Assembly (NCBI GenBank): GCA_905182975.1
Contig: CAJJDM010000003.1
Coordinates: 229,890-293,889 of the forward strand
DNA from: Paramecium primaurelia
Taxonomy: Eukaryota; Ciliophora; Oligohymenophorea; Peniculida; Parameciidae
Direction of reading: 5' to 3'
Length of the DNA: 64,000 nucleotides
In this document: piece after piece, positions 24,206 to 37,033 of the stretch
Layout of the letters: each line of letters opens with the position of its first letter
How positions within the stretch are numbered: position 1 is the stretch's first letter
Notes under the pieces: model-generated
The model's input: only the letters and a program-made list of their open reading frames with translations
What the model was told of the DNA's origin: nothing
Database searches by the model: none
Translations under genes and position numbers: made by a program

Positions 24206-25895
24206 TCAATTATTTTTAATTCCCTTTCTATCTTTCAAGTTTAAACTGAAGATTTGTATTGGATTTTTAAATTTACTATTATTATTAATAGATTATTACT
24301 TATCAATTGAACTTATTTTTAGTATACTAAATTTGTCATCAAGACATGGACTTTCATCTTCATTCATTTAATTCTGACTATTTACTGTAAAATCCATAAT
24401 TGAAGGATTGTTTATTAATCCCAATTAGAATTCAATAATAGATTTGTGTGGATTTGGTTTAACATCCAAACTTAATTTATGTTTAACTTTTATTTTATCT
24501 TATGCTGAAGTACTTCTATCAGGTTATTTTTAAATTTCAACTTCATTATGAAATGATCCATATCTTAGATTTCTTTAATATGCTATAAGACAACTTAGAT
24601 CAGGTTATATATCACTATATTATAAATTGGATCCATTGTATGAACTAACACTTTTATTTTTAAGATTCATTCTACTATCATACAAAAGTAAATTATTAGA
24701 ATTATTGTTAATTAAAGATTGTCTTCCATTAGAGTCTCTCTTAGATTATCCAGTATCATCAAATTCTTCACTTAACTTTTTTTTATTTGGTGTATAGATT
24801 TATTAAATTAAATAGGATTAATCCAAAATTTTAATTGATTGCTATTTCTTGGGTGATGTAGATCCTGATTTTTTCTCATAATTGTTTTCATCATACCAAT
24901 CAAATCGAGATTCAATCTATTATTAAATAGATACTCTTCTAAATAATTATTAAAAATATCTAAATCATAAGTTGAATTTAATATTTACCTATAATCTGGT
25001 TTTTCGCGATAACTCATTTTTTTAACTAAATCAATAAATCTCATAAATTCAGTTGGAATATCTTTACATAATTCTTAAGATGTAATTCTCATTTTCATTA
25101 ATCCTACCATCTTAACCTTCTCATCTTCATTTTTATAACATATACTCTACCATGGTAAACTTCCTTTTAATAAAAATCTCTATATGAATATCTCAAATAC
25201 ATTAACATGTATCCCAAAGATTCTAGATCATCCTTCCTTGATAATTCTTAACCTCTGTGAGCTGCTATACTTGCATATCTGGAAGTTCCCAAAAAAGGTT
25301 TATTTTCTCTCAAAGGACTTTTATGTTAAATGAGTTAATATACATATGTTTGTCATCTTTATCTTTAAATTATTTAGCAATACCATAATCTACAAGATAA
25401 ATAATATTCTGTTCTCTATCCTTACCAGTCAATATATTTTCAGGCTTTATATCTCTATGAATGATACCCCTTTCTTGAATTAAAATTATACTTGCTATGA
25501 ATAGCTTCAAGAATAGTCAGCATCTAATCAGCAATACCCAAAACGCATGCCAAACTAAAACGTTTCCTTTATCTTAAATAGTGTGTTAAATCTCTTCCCA
25601 ATAATTAAATTACCATCACATTATTACCTTTGTCTTTCCCAGCCCATTTTAATTTTGGAACTTGAGGTATTCCATGCAAAATTCTTAATATTTGAACCTA
25701 AATATATAATATTTTTGACTCTACTTCTCTATCCAAACTAAATAAATCATCTATTTCTGGTTTTTCTATTTTAATAGCTACATGATCAGATGTTCTTAAA
25801 TCAAATCCTTGATATACAACTCCAAATGAACCAGAAGATATCTTCTTTTGTATTACAAATTAATTATTGAAGATGTTTTGTTATACTGTAGCCAT
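24206..25895 (-). CDS. Casein kinase 1-like protein kinase
   Basis: About 530 residues. The kinase domain occupies roughly residues 15-300: ISSGSFGVVYQGF, Lys in HVAIKIEKPE, LLGRDLTHYL, RGIIHRDIKPENIL, YLVDYGIA in place of DFG, and the CK1 hallmark GTSRYASIAAHRGQELSRKDDLESLG. Introns are inferred at the IHS/RGIIH junction, at 25318-25343 (AAG acceptor), before FLLKGSLPW (GAG acceptor) and after KPDYR (TAG acceptor). A single extra G near 25467-25470 seems to break frame at RGIIHRD. The C-terminal ~220 residues are Ser/Asn-rich and probably regulatory. It is a paralogue of the kinase at 37034-38503. Confidence 0.8.
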
Positions 25896-26019
25896 ATTAA
25901 TTAAATATATATATATATATATTGAATACATATTTCTATACTTAGTAAACTTATTGTTATGAAATATTTATTTGTATTAAATTTTATACTATATTTATCT
26001 ACTTAAATATAATAAATCA

Positions 26020-26624
26020 TCATCCAGTTAAGGTGAGAATAGCTTATACAGTGTCATTATCAGATTTTCTAAGTGCTTCCACTGCTTTACTTCTATCACA
26101 TTTACAATGTTCCATAACCATTTTAATTGATTCAGGTGGAATACCTTCATCACTAATTTATTCTGGATTTTATGCTTATTATTATTCATGTTTTTCTTCG
26201 ACTTATTTAGTACTACATATTAGAAATTAATTTATTACACTTATTAAGCCAAATTATCAGCTTCCTTCTTTCCAATTTAACTTTATGGATCATTTACTTT
26301 AGCTTCTCCAAAAACAATATAAGAATTGTCAACATTTGCTGATTTTAATACTTCTGGGTTATCAATATAGAGAAGGAATTGTTTTCCTCTTTTAATTGTA
26401 ACTCTAGTGATTCCAGCTACTGGCTTCATTCCTAATTTGAGCATAGATTTTTTGAATTTCTTCTCTCCTCTATTAGCCTTCTTGTCTTTATCATCTCCTC
26501 CTTAATGATCATGATCATGACCATCATCTGAATGTTCGTGGTCATGATCGTGATCATGATCATGGTGGTGTTCTTAGGTTTACTCCTTCTCTTCCTTTAT
26601 TTCAATCTCTTTCTCTTCAGCCAT
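26020..26624 (-). CDS. NACA: Nascent polypeptide-associated complex alpha subunit
   Basis: 192 residues with one 26-nt GTA...TAG intron. NAC-alpha binds nascent chains at the ribosome exit tunnel together with NAC-beta. The NAC domain is clear: KLGMKPVAGITRVTIKRG, then LYIDNPEVLKS and YIVFGEAKVND. The C-terminal UBA-like helices follow: PESIKMVMEHCKCDRSKAVEAL ending DTVQAILTLTG, typical of the alpha subunit. The odd part is residues 19-40, an alternating His/Asp tract with 11 histidines inserted in the acidic N-terminal arm. The gene lies between the CK1-like kinase and the divergent complex I gene. Confidence 0.92.
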
Positions 26625-26940
26625 TTAATATATTTTTTTAATTTAAATTTCAATCTTGATTAAATATTTCAAATGAACATATATTTACAATTAATATTTA
26701 TTGTATTCTTAAAAATCACATTATTTTTTATTTTATTGTAATATTTAAATATTAAAGGAATAATAGAAATCAATTTCAGACATACTAGCAATTATAAATC
26801 TTAAATTTCACAGACCTATTTTATAAATCATTAATTTATAACATATTAATTAAAAATATTAATTTTTATTATATTGTTAAATTAGTTTGAGTAATTTTTA
26901 ATTAAATGCAATACATTATATTATTTGATATATAAAAACA
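26625..26940. other. Divergent intergenic region
   Basis: 316 AT-rich bases between the start codons of NAC-alpha (minus) and the complex I 75-kDa subunit (plus). It must contain the promoters of both genes; no specific motif stands out. Confidence 0.5.
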
Positions 26941-29230
26941 ATGATTAGATTCTCATTGTAGAAAGGATAACAAATATTGAGAAAACAATTATCAGCATTC
27001 TCAACACAATAGAATCTCATAGAAATTTTCATTGATGATGTACCTCATAAAGTATATATAATATTTTTTATATATAATTATAGGTTGATCCATCAGCAAC
27101 AATATTTTAAGCATGTTATTCAGCAGGTGTAATTATTCCAAGATTTTGTTATCATGAAAGATTAGCAGTAGCAGGAAATTGCAGAATGTGTTTGGTAGAG
27201 GTTGAAAAATCACCAAAACCTGTATAAATTAAATGAATATTATAAAAGGTTGCAGCATGTGCAGCTTAAGTTGCACCTGGAATGAGAATACTTACAAAAA
27301 GTGAAAAAACAAGAATAGCAAGAGGAGGTGTGATGGAATTCATGTTAGCTAATCACCCTTTAGATTGTCCAATTTGTGATTAAGGAGGAGAATGTGATTT
27401 ACAAGATATTTCTGAATAATATGGGTACACTCTTAATATTCTATTATTAGATATGGAGATAGCAGACATAATGAATATAAAAGAGCTGTGGAAGATAAAA
27501 ATTTTGGTCCTTTAGTAGCTACAAGTATGAATAGATGCATTCATTGCACAAGATGTATTAGATTTTCTGATGAATATGCTGGTGTAACTGAATTAGGAAC
27601 CAGTGGAAGAGGAAGAAATACTGAAATTGGTACATACATTGACAAAATGATCACTAGTGAATTATAAGGAAATCTAGCTGATATCTGTCCAGTTGGTGCT
27701 TTAACTAATGGACCATATGCATTTACATCTAGACCTTGGGAATTAAAATCTTATGATTCTGTTGATGTTTTTGATACTATTTTACCACTTATTTAAATTG
27801 ACACTAGAGGAGCTGAGATTATGAGAGTTTTACCTAGAATTCATGAAGAAGTCAATGAAGAATGGTTAAATGATAAATCAAGATAAGCTTTTGATGGATT
27901 AAAAAAATAAAGATTAACATTACCATTAGTTAGAGATGCATAAGGCAATTTTACTGATTTGTATTGGTCAGATGCCATATAATAAGCAGCTAAGAAATTA
28001 TAATCAGTTAAAGGAGAAGAAATTGTAGGAGTTATTGGAGAATTTGCTGATTGTGAATCTATTGTAGCCTTAAAAGATTTATTGAATAGATTTGATAGTG
28101 ATAATTTTGAAATTAGAGGAAATGGTGTACCATAATTAGATGCAGATTTTAGAACTAATTATTTACTAAATTCAAGAATCACAGGTGTTGAAGAAGCTGA
28201 TGTTCTTTTATTAGTAGGTACTAACCCAAAGGTTGAATCACCATTATTGAATTCAAGAATTTTAAGAGCTACAAGAAAAAATAATCTTAAAGTATTTCTT
28301 ATTGGACCAGCCAATGACTTAACTTATAATTATGTTCATTTAGGAAATAATGCTTCAATACTTGATGAAATTGCTAATGGCACTCATCCATTTGCAGCAA
28401 GACTCAAAAATGCTAAATTACCTATGATTTTAACAGGAGCAGGTGTTTTAGAGAGAGTTGATGGAAATGCTATTCACAATGCTTTAAAAAAGATTGCTTA
28501 AAATTCTCCAGTGATTAATCCATAATTGGGATGGAATGGTTTCAATCTTTTACATAAAGATGTTGGAAGAATTAATGCTCTTGAATTAGGTATTACTGCT
28601 AGAAAGAGCAGTGTTCCTGCTAAGGTTGTAATTCTGTTAGGAGTTGATAACAATTTAAAGGCTTAAGATATTCCTAAAGATGCTTATGTAATTTATATTG
28701 GTAGTCATGGTGATGAAGGTGCTTATTATGCAGATCTTATATTACCAGGAGCTACTTATACAGAAAAGAATGGAACTTATGTAATTAGATTTAAAATTCA
28801 ATTAGGTCTCAACTGAAGGAAGAGTATAAACCACAAAATTAGTTGCTTTACCCCCATCAGGTGCAAAATCAGATTGGGAAATATTAAGGGCATTATCTGA
28901 AGAATGTGGATGTGCTCTACCTTATGATACATTAGAAGAAGTATGACAGTTCTAATTGTGATAGGTTAGATATAGAATGGCTGAATTAGCTCCTCATTTA
29001 TTAAAATACGATTATATTGAATCAAGTGTCCTTGGATAAATTGCATTAAAACCTGAATCCTCAAAGTAAACTATTTCAGCTACTCCATTCAAAGATCTTA
29101 TTGATGTAAATTAAATTTCTACTTTTAGAACTTCTATATGACTGATGCGATATCTAGATAATCAGTTACTATGGCTAAATGTTCGACAGCTTTTAATCCT
29201 CATAAATTTAGCACATTTAAATAATTATGA
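26941..29230 (+). CDS. NDUFS1: NADH dehydrogenase (complex I) 75-kDa iron-sulfur subunit
   Basis: 710 residues; six introns (32, 27, 26, 25, 24, 23 nt) leave a length divisible by three. An N-terminal presequence is followed by the ferredoxin-like domain: ACYSAGVIIPRFCYHERLAVAGNCRMC with cluster cysteines, then PLDCPICDQGGECDLQD, then the His-Cys motif MNRCIHCTRCIRF, and GNLADICPVGALT. These bind the 2Fe-2S and 4Fe-4S clusters that carry electrons from FMN to quinone. The molybdopterin-oxidoreductase-like C-terminal domain follows (WELKSYDSVDVFDTI..., LILPGATYTEKNGTYVSTEGRVQ). Intron 27222-27248 ends AAG and contains an in-frame TGA, so it must be removed. Confidence 0.95.
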
Positions 29231-29274
29231 AAATTATTAATAATCCATAGAATTTATATATATAACACATTATT

Positions 29275-31325
29275 TCAAGACATTTTTTTGCTTGCAGGAC
29301 TTAAATTAGATCTTTAAGTGTTATAAACATCAAAAATGCCTCCTTTAGGGTTATTTTTTAAGGGACTATTGATTCGAGCAGTTTATGAACCACCTTACTT
29401 TATTTTTGCAGAAGATTTCAAATCTTCAATATAAATATTAACTATATTATTTTAGTTGATATTATATACACCACCTCCCTTTTTTGATGATGCTTAAACA
29501 CAAATATTGTTTGTAATTCTTAATGGATCTTTTGAGTTGTCATTTCTTTAAGGTTATTTTGGAGGAGATGTTTTATAATTTCCAATTGCATCTTACGATT
29601 TAGTTCTATTATGTAATAATTAAGAATTTAATGTGAATCCTTGCATGTTGTTAGAATTAACAATTTACTTCTTCTTTACTTCACAATTCTTTACCTATAG
29701 ATTTCTCAGTGTTGCTAATGCATATTAAGTGAATTTTTATGGTATTTTTTATCTAAAATTACATAATAAATCTACATATTTTTAGATGAATATTTCTGTT
29801 ATATTTTCTCTCCTACATTATAAACACTTTATCTTTGAATTCTATCAGTTGCTAATGGTTGCTTACCTAAGATTATAAATGTACATGTTTGATACTCTTA
29901 TAATCATCATCGTATTTTTATAATTGGGAGGCTACTCTGGTTCTTCTAATAATAGATTTTCAATATATATTTACAAGAAATTTACTTAATATGATTATAA
30001 ATCAACAGATTGCTTTTATGTTGAATTTTATCTACTTGGTATTCTGAATTAGCAATCAGTTGAATTAAAATTTGCACTGACTTTCCTTTACGAATTTGAC
30101 TTTTGGCCATAATTTAGTTTTTATTATTTTTACAATGATTATTATTATTTTTAAACAAAATTAGCAAATCCTTCTATTTAGGAATAAACTTTTTAAATAG
30201 TCTATAATTATGAGGTATTCCTTAAAGGTGATTATTCCTAATTTGATCTTTTAGTTTATTCACCTGCTTTAATAGAGTTTTCAGCTTTTAAAGAAGATAT
30301 TTCTCCTTGATTGTTAAATTACAATCTATTGATATTAATTTTATCAAGACTCCCTTAATAGCTAGTTTTAGAATCTATAATTTATGCTTTAGAATTTTAA
30401 TTTGTTTTTGGTTTATGATTAATGAGATAATTTTATTTAAGATTCTTGTTGATCATTGAAAGATCTTAAGATCTTAAGAGAAAACTATTGCTTTAATCAA
30501 TAGACAATAAACCAGAAATTTATCCGAGATAATCATATTTTTATCCAATTTATTATACGAATTCACGTAATTATACACTACTTGAGATATCAACTTTTTT
30601 TTAGAGATAGGAATATGTATCTAATTTCAAATCCTTTAGTAAATGTTTCAATTAACCCACAGTTACATCTTCATCACTATGTTGTTATTTCTTCTTCTTC
30701 TCCTTTGTTTTTGGTTTTTACTAAAATTTTAGATATTAACTTTACTATATCTTCATCTGGAATATTCAATCTCCTTTTGATATTCGCATATTCTATTCTT
30801 CGTTTCTTTTCGTGAAACTTATTAATTGTTATATAGACCTTTTGCATAAAGAGTCTAGGTATATCTTTATGATATTTATAGTATTCTAACAAAGCTTTAA
30901 TTTTAGAAGTTGTTTCCTTTTTAGCATAAGATCTTTTAATATAATAGTTAATACCTTTTCAAATATTCTTCTTCCTCTACTATACATTCCAAATCTCTAT
31001 AAAATACAACTGCTGGTGTAGATTCTTCATCAATTATATCATTAATATCCTTTGAATAATAGTAATTTTGAGATGAAGAATATTTAGCAAATAAAGCCTT
31101 ATTAAGGAGAGAAGCATAGGATTCAACCTTTTTATTTTTAAATTTCTAACAAAAGACACATATTGATTGTCCTTGATTGTTTGACCTATAGCAATGATTA
31201 TATCAAATAATTTACGGTGAACATAATGATGAAAATCGTTTTCTTACAGATATAGGATTAGAGACTGATTATTTGCTATTAGATCTTGAAGTTTTTCCTC
31301 CTTAAACCTATTTTTTAGTAGACAT
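29275..31325 (-). CDS. Large hypothetical protein, five exons, possible frameshift
   Basis: About 647 residues. The first exons (start 31325) give a Ser/Lys-rich leader, a CVFC motif with a following Lys-rich helix, and a basic helical region (LLEYYKYHKDIPRLFMQ). After a GEEEE stretch the frame must shift by one base near 30685-30695; it then continues SDEDVTVGQLKHLLKDLKL and a long Gln/Ser/Asn-rich, probably disordered region ending PKGGIFDVYNTQRSNLSPAS. Introns of 30, 22, 25 and 29 nt are inferred. If the shift is real, an N-terminal protein of 199 residues ends at 30674-30676 and the rest is a second gene. No known domain. Confidence 0.5.
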
Positions 31326-31385
31326 TTCTCTTTATGTTCCTTTATAAGTTAATAAATAAATTGTAAATAAATAATACTAAATGTT

Positions 31386-32061
31386 TCACTTTTTAGGTTC
31401 TTTTACTTATTTTCTCTCTTCCTTTACTACAACAATTTTAGCATTATACCATTCTTATCTAAATCTTATCTAAATATTTTTAGCTCTTAATTTTTTAGAA
31501 ATACCTATAGCTTTTTCACATTTAATAGTTCTTTGTAAAAAATTACTAATTAATTTAGCTAATTGCTAATAATTTTTTATTAGTATTTTATGTGACTGAT
31601 TATGCAATAGTTTCATTTCATGAATCTTTTATAACTCTATTTTATGATTGATATGTGACCCTTGGAAATAGAATTAATATAAATAGATATGTTTTTAATC
31701 TCTTCAAATTTTTATATAATTATTTCTAACTTAGATTTCTTTTACTATGATCAACTGAAATTCTTTGGATATGCTTCAATAAATCCTGACTATTTTAATT
31801 TAATTAATGAAAATCTTCTATCAAGCTTCTAAAAACACTATTATATTATATTTTATATCTTCTAAATACAGGTCTAAGTATTTCAACTGGTTTTGTTAAT
31901 GAGGGTATTATTTTTATTTGATATAAAATAATCGTAAGATCTAATTCTTTTATTCGCAATTATTCTCTTCATTTACAGCTTGTTGATTTAGAAATGTTTT
32001 AAGATATTGTTTGTAATGCTTTCTTAAATGCTAATTAGTAAGTTATTATATTTTGTTTCAT
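31386..32061 (-). CDS. Hypothetical helical protein, about 197 residues
   Basis: Start at 32061 (MKQNIITYQLAFKKALQTIS). Three introns are inferred (30, 29 and 23 nt), the first two with AAG acceptors; the spliced length is divisible by three. The protein is rich in Lys, Ile, Leu and Gln with amphipathic helices and a basic tail (VVVKEERKQVKEPKK). A coiled-coil or helical bundle is likely. The opposite strand is also open for long stretches but is implausibly rich in Phe, Leu and Tyr, as expected of an antisense frame. Function unknown. Confidence 0.5.
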
Positions 32062-32182
32062 GAATGATAAATTAAAATAATAAAATTAGGTATATGTAAA
32101 ATTAACTATATAAAAGACTTAAATAAGTCGTATATATAATTTATCACGAAATTTATTTTGCTTCATAGCTAAGTTAAGTGTC

Positions 32183-32419
32183 TCATAGACTTTCTAAAAT
32201 GGTAGAGAATTTTAGTTACCTGACAAATGTCTTAGTCTTTTCTTAAGGAGCTTAATTTAAATTAGGTGTAGATTCTCTCTGTTGTTATTCTTATGCCAAT
32301 TCCTCAAAAGTTTATAAGTCAGTAATTGAATTGTGAAATGAGAGTTTCATCTTTTTCATGTTGTTTTCATCTATTTCTTCTATTAACTTAGGCTTAAACA
32401 TTAAATATGAGCGAGCCAT
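32183..32419 (-). CDS. Small hypothetical protein, 78 residues
   Basis: Single exon from MARSYLMFKPKLIEEIDENN to KFSTILESL. Hydrophilic with a Gln/Glu-rich middle (FEELAQEQQQRESTPN). Composition and codon usage match the neighbours, and the plus strand reading of the same bases is hydrophobic nonsense. It sits between two other small minus-strand genes. No homology recognised. Confidence 0.5.
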
Positions 32420-32501
32420 CTTAGATTATTATTCTTTTTAAGTTGATTAATCAGGAATATAAGCAAATTATGTTTATTTTCTACTCATAATCAATAATAA
32501 C

Positions 32502-32804
32502 TCACATCACATCTTATTAACTCTTCTATTGTATTTTTGGTTTCTATTCCCTTGGTGTTGGTACTGTATATACTTTTTTGATCATTATCCAAAATTGATA
32601 AAAACCTTAATATATATTAATGAATACTGCTTATAATATTCTTATCAATATTATATCAAATGGAATTAACAATTTAACCTAAGAGTGTCTATCATCAATT
32701 AAATATCCTACATTTCTAAACTATGCTTTAACCTAAAACCAAACAATTATTTTATCTAATTAAATCTCCATTGTTTGATTATTTTCTTAAACTTCTAATA
32801 CCAT
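32502..32804 (-). CDS. Small hypothetical membrane protein, 100 residues
   Basis: Single exon, start immediately after an in-frame TGA. Hydrophilic N-terminal half (MVLEVQENNQTMEIQLDK), then one or two hydrophobic helices (LLIPFDIILIRILQAVFINI and FYQFWIMI) and a basic Pro/Gln-rich tail. The layout resembles small organelle membrane proteins but no family is recognised. Its start lies about 100 bp from the divergent potassium channel gene. Confidence 0.45.
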
Positions 32805-32906
32805 TATTCATTTATTTTTTATTCTAATATATTCAATTCTAACAAAAAACTCCTCTTACAATTATGCTCCTACTGATATTATATTTATATACAATTTATT
32901 TCAAAT

Positions 32907-35900
32907 ATGCAGCCAAATCAATCAGAAAATTTTAGAACTGAACAAGATAATTGTAACATCTTTCAATTTACCTTATGATAGGCAATCATACTTTATAAGG
33001 ATAATCTGGCAGACCTTTATTGGATAGTGGATCAAGAAAAAAGGAATAAACTATTGCCAAAATTAAAAAAGCCCTATAAACTAATAAAGAATCCTTACGA
33101 ACTTTGAGAGCTACAGATTTAGTTTCAGATAATGCACATTTGTATATAACTAAAATTCAATATACATTAATAGAAATCATACAGGTTAATCTCAAATTAA
33201 AATGTCACATTATGGTCCTTAATATACAGGCAAACCACCTAAAAATAAGAAAAACAAAGATGAGAGTCCTTTTATTTTAGATTCATAATCAGTAGAAGAT
33301 ATTGAAGGATTTAGTAATTAAGCTTGGAAGAATTACCCTCTAGAGATTTTGATGATAATTTTAAGATTTATTAGTTTTATCACAAAATCTAACTTTGCTA
33401 CAAGTTTCAGACTTATTAATAGAAATGTTTTTGACATCATTGGAGACAAGTCAGCCTATTTTAGATATTATTTATTTAATGATTATTTCAAATATGAAGT
33501 ATTGATGTAAATTAATTTAAGAAACCAAGTCCGTATGAAAAAATGAAATACTAATTAAATCAATAAGTATTTGTCCCTCTTAGAAAACTAAAGGTTTATA
33601 ATTATTTAAATAAAAATAAATTAATATTGCGTCCTGAGTCAATTATAGCCATAGCTTGGAATATATACATATTAACTATTTTAAATATGAATGTACTATA
33701 TGTAAGTGCAAGAGTAGCATTTAAATTTGACACAAGCAATTCATTAGATGATAGTTTTCAATAATTTAGATGGGTTTTATTTGATGTACTTCCATCATAT
33801 TCATTTATATTGGAAATATTAATAAAATTTAATACATGTTATTATCACAAAGGAACTGTTATAGAAAATAGATATTTAATAGCTAAGAACTATTTAAGAA
33901 CATGTATAATTAAAATATTATTTTAGCATTTTTTTTTGATGTTTTTGTGATCATACCTTTTTTCTTAAGTCTTAGATTTTAATTGGATTATTTAGATTTA
34001 GTCCTTATTTTAAAAGTTTTTTAAATTACTAAATTTAGTGGAAATTTATTTGATAGACTTGAACTTACATCAAGTTAAATAGCTATATTCGATTTAGTTA
34101 AGTTAGGTTATACAATTTTGGCAGTTGCTCATTTTTGTGCATGTTTATGGTTTTTAGTTGGTACTACTGGAAGTGATTAAAATACTTGGGTTATAAAAAA
34201 TGATTTATAACATGAACCTTGGCATGCATAATATTTAACATCATTTTATTTTAGTATAGTGACAATGACTACTATTGGATATGGTGATATAACTCCATAA
34301 AATTTAAGAGAAAGAATATTTACTATTGGAATGACTGTTGCTGCTGTTGGTATTTTTGGATATTCAATTGGTAATATAAATAATATTTATGCTGATTGGA
34401 GTAGAAAGACATATGAATTTAGATAAAATATGAATGATTTAAAGAAATATATGAGATTAAAGGGACTAGATAAACATTTAGCTGAAAAAATAAGAAAGTA
34501 TTTTGAATATGTTTGGTGTGATGCAGAAGAAGAAAATGATAGAGAAGCCTTTAGATTTGCAGAATAAATACCAGTATAATTATTTGAGGAGATGAAGATT
34601 GATATCAATATGAAAATTGTTAAGAAGATTAAATTTTTGACTGAAAATTTTAGTGATAATTTTTTAATTTAATTGTCCAAGAATTTAATTGAAGAAAAAT
34701 TTGCACCAGAATAAATAATATTTAAAGTATGTATATATATATATATTATATTTTAGTAAGATGAAGTAAGTGATTATTTATATATACTTCAAAAAGGAGA
34801 AGTGTAATTTTATGTTACTTTAAAAAATAAATAAGAATCATAAAAAGTATTAGAATCTTATTCTGGAGATTCTTAACCATTTGGAGTTTTGGAGTTCTTT
34901 TAATAATAGAATTATTAAGTATCTTGTAAATCTACTTAATTCACTTATTTACTTAAAATTCATAGAAATTAATTTATTGAATTATTACAATAGAATTCTA
35001 AAGATTATGTATTATTGTTTATTATATAAGTCTACATTTTGTTAAATGAGGGATTAAGTTGCTTTTTCAAATGCATAAGCTATTGTTGATGTATCATGTC
35101 GTGCATGCAATAAAACATCACATGTAATTAGAGAATGCCCATTGGTTTGTGGATATCCAAATAGATCAAAAGTGCTTTTGAATTATAGAAGAAATGTTCC
35201 ATCAGATAGAGCTCGATATAGACGTACTTTGAATAGGAGAATTGATACTTTATTAGAATCTCATGATGTTAAAAACAGTATTTTATTGTTTATATGCAAA
35301 AACAAATTGATTGAAGAACTATAATATAAGACTGGTATCAATATTAAATTATAATTTGAAGAAGAGGAAGAGTAGAATGATTCAGAGGAAGAAAGTTGCA
35401 GTACTTTTAAAGTGGGCTATAAATAAACAATTACATAATAAATCGAATCAAAAAGACCATTATCTTTTTAAGGATGTAATGATGCTTTACAAGATGAAGA
35501 ATTAGTAAATATAACTAATATTATTTATAGTAAGATAAAATTAAGGAAATTGTTAAATATTTCAAAAAAAAATAACTTAGTTCTTCATCCTAGGAAATTA
35601 AATAAGGAATTAAATTAGAAGGTGATAAGACTATGAATTTTAATTCATTGATGAAAGGTTCTGAAACTTCCAATTTGTTATTCCCAAAATAATAATCAAG
35701 TTGTTCAGATTAAATCTAATAGGATTCAAATAGAAGAGGATCAAAAACAACTTAACCTAAAGCTAAAAATTTATTTGATATTGTTATTCAAGGTTCATTT
35801 ATATCTCCTCAAAATAAAATAATACCCTATGAATAATAAGGATATGAAGATGATTTTGGAAAAAAAAGGGGATAGTATATAGAATTATTTGAAGATTTTG

Positions 35901-35989
35901 AAAGATTTAAGAATTTTGATAATTATCTTTAACATAACAATCTGGCATAAATTATAAGAAAGAGAGAGAGAAAAATTAAATTTATATGA
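32907..35989 (+). CDS. Voltage-gated-type potassium channel with degenerate cyclic-nucleotide-binding domain
   Basis: 965 residues; seven introns (29, 32, 23, 23, 30, 22, 26 nt) give an exon sum divisible by three. Order: disordered N-terminus; hydrophobic S1-S6 region; pore helix and filter YFSIVTMTTIGYGDITP (potassium-selective GYGD); S6 VAAVGIFGYSIGNINNIY; a C-linker; a CNBD-like domain (VSDYLYILQKGEVQFYV ... PFGVLEFF). The phosphate-binding cassette lacks the usual Arg, so nucleotide binding is doubtful. After ELLQQNSKDYSTFC a cysteine/histidine cluster follows (CRACNKTSHVIRECPL), a feature I associate with ciliate channels. It acts in the cell or ciliary membrane. The C-terminus is long, acidic and probably disordered. 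Confidence 0.88.
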
Positions 35990-36052
35990 ATTAGCATATT
36001 TAATTCAAACAACTTTATTTAATCAATTAAAAATAAATGGTTTAATGATAAA

Positions 36053-36540
36053 TCATTCGCTTTTTGTCTTATCTACTTTTTTTTATGCTGTTTTTGGTTA
36101 TTGTATTTTCTTAGGCTTTATTAATCCATCAATTGAAGCAAAACAAAAGGCAATATAAAATAAGGCTCCTTAAATTGCTTATTCTCCTCCAAGTCTTTCT
36201 GATTTATAAATCACATGATTATAATTAATTGCAGCATAAACTATTAAAGCTGGAATTGAAAGCACATAAAGTAAACCAATTCTTTTATAATTATTAAATA
36301 TACCTATTCATAGTTACAAAAGAGCAAGCCACTAAAATATATCCAAGAAACATTCTCATCTATAAATAAACATCTACATTATTAAGAATTGAGTTTTCTA
36401 ATCTAGCTGTTTCTCTTACTGTTCTTTCAAATCGTTCCTAAATTGATTTTGTATATTACTTATGCCCATGGATCATATAATAAGCTCATTCCAAATATTC
36501 CTAACCCAAATCCAATTAATAGAGATGATAACCTTTGCAT
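36053..36540 (-). CDS. Hypothetical small multi-pass membrane protein
   Basis: 147 residues after two 22-nt introns (the second with an AAG acceptor). Hydrophobic segments at residues about 5-20 (LLIGFGLGIFGMSLLY), 62-75 (MFLGYILVACSF), 80-97 and 118-130 (LFYIAFCFASIDGL) suggest three or four membrane spans; between the first two lies a charged helix (ERFERTVRETARLENS). The tail is Lys-rich. No family recognised; the size suits a mitochondrial or ER membrane protein, which is only a guess. Confidence 0.6.
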
Positions 36541-37033
36541 AGATTTTTATATTAATTAATTTTCTTAGTTTTTTTACTATGAATAGTCTAAATCTAAAAA
36601 ATTATTAATTACAATTAATTAAATTAGTAATTAAGAAATACTTATTTAATCTAGATTTTGAATAGAAATATTTAAGAGTAATTAAAATAAAAATTTTGAT
36701 TTAGTTTTAGAATGAAATTTATAAGCAACAATGTTAATTAATTTATAATTTTCTTATTAAATTTCTTTAAAATTTTTATGATCATTTTAAATTTATCTTA
36801 TTAATTTTATACTATTTAGAGATCTAAAAGATCTTAGTTAATAATCTATAATTCTTTTGATAAATTTGACAATATAAATAATAATTAAATATATATATTA
36901 AATTAAACAATTTAAATATTATAATAAGTTTAGAGATTGAAGTTTTGTATAATATTTGATAACAATTAATATTTAATTTATTAATTTAAAATAGTATTAT
37001 ATATAAATATCTTTAAATTAAATAAATGATTTA
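36541..37033. other. Intergenic, extremely AT-rich
   Basis: About 490 bases of almost pure A/T, with no coding sequence or RNA gene visible. It contains the promoter of the small membrane protein gene and the 3' flank of the kinase. Confidence 0.5.

Noticed and set aside
26033..26230. Plus-strand Ser-rich frame
   Set aside because: Antisense of the NAC-alpha UBA region, which is clearly coding on the minus strand.
29320..30310. Plus-strand open frame starting MPPLGLFFKGLLIRAVY
   Set aside because: It is antisense to the minus-strand gene, with a composition typical of a reverse-complement frame; the minus strand has coherent exons and introns.
31381..32880. Long plus-strand open frames encoding very hydrophobic, Phe/Leu/Tyr-rich proteins
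   Set aside because: Only TGA is a stop, so antisense frames stay open by chance. The minus strand gives natural hydrophilic proteins with proper ends and introns, so the plus frames are shadows.
36541..37033. Possible origin or matrix attachment region because of extreme AT content
   Set aside because: The whole genome is AT-rich; there is no iteron or other specific signal to support it.
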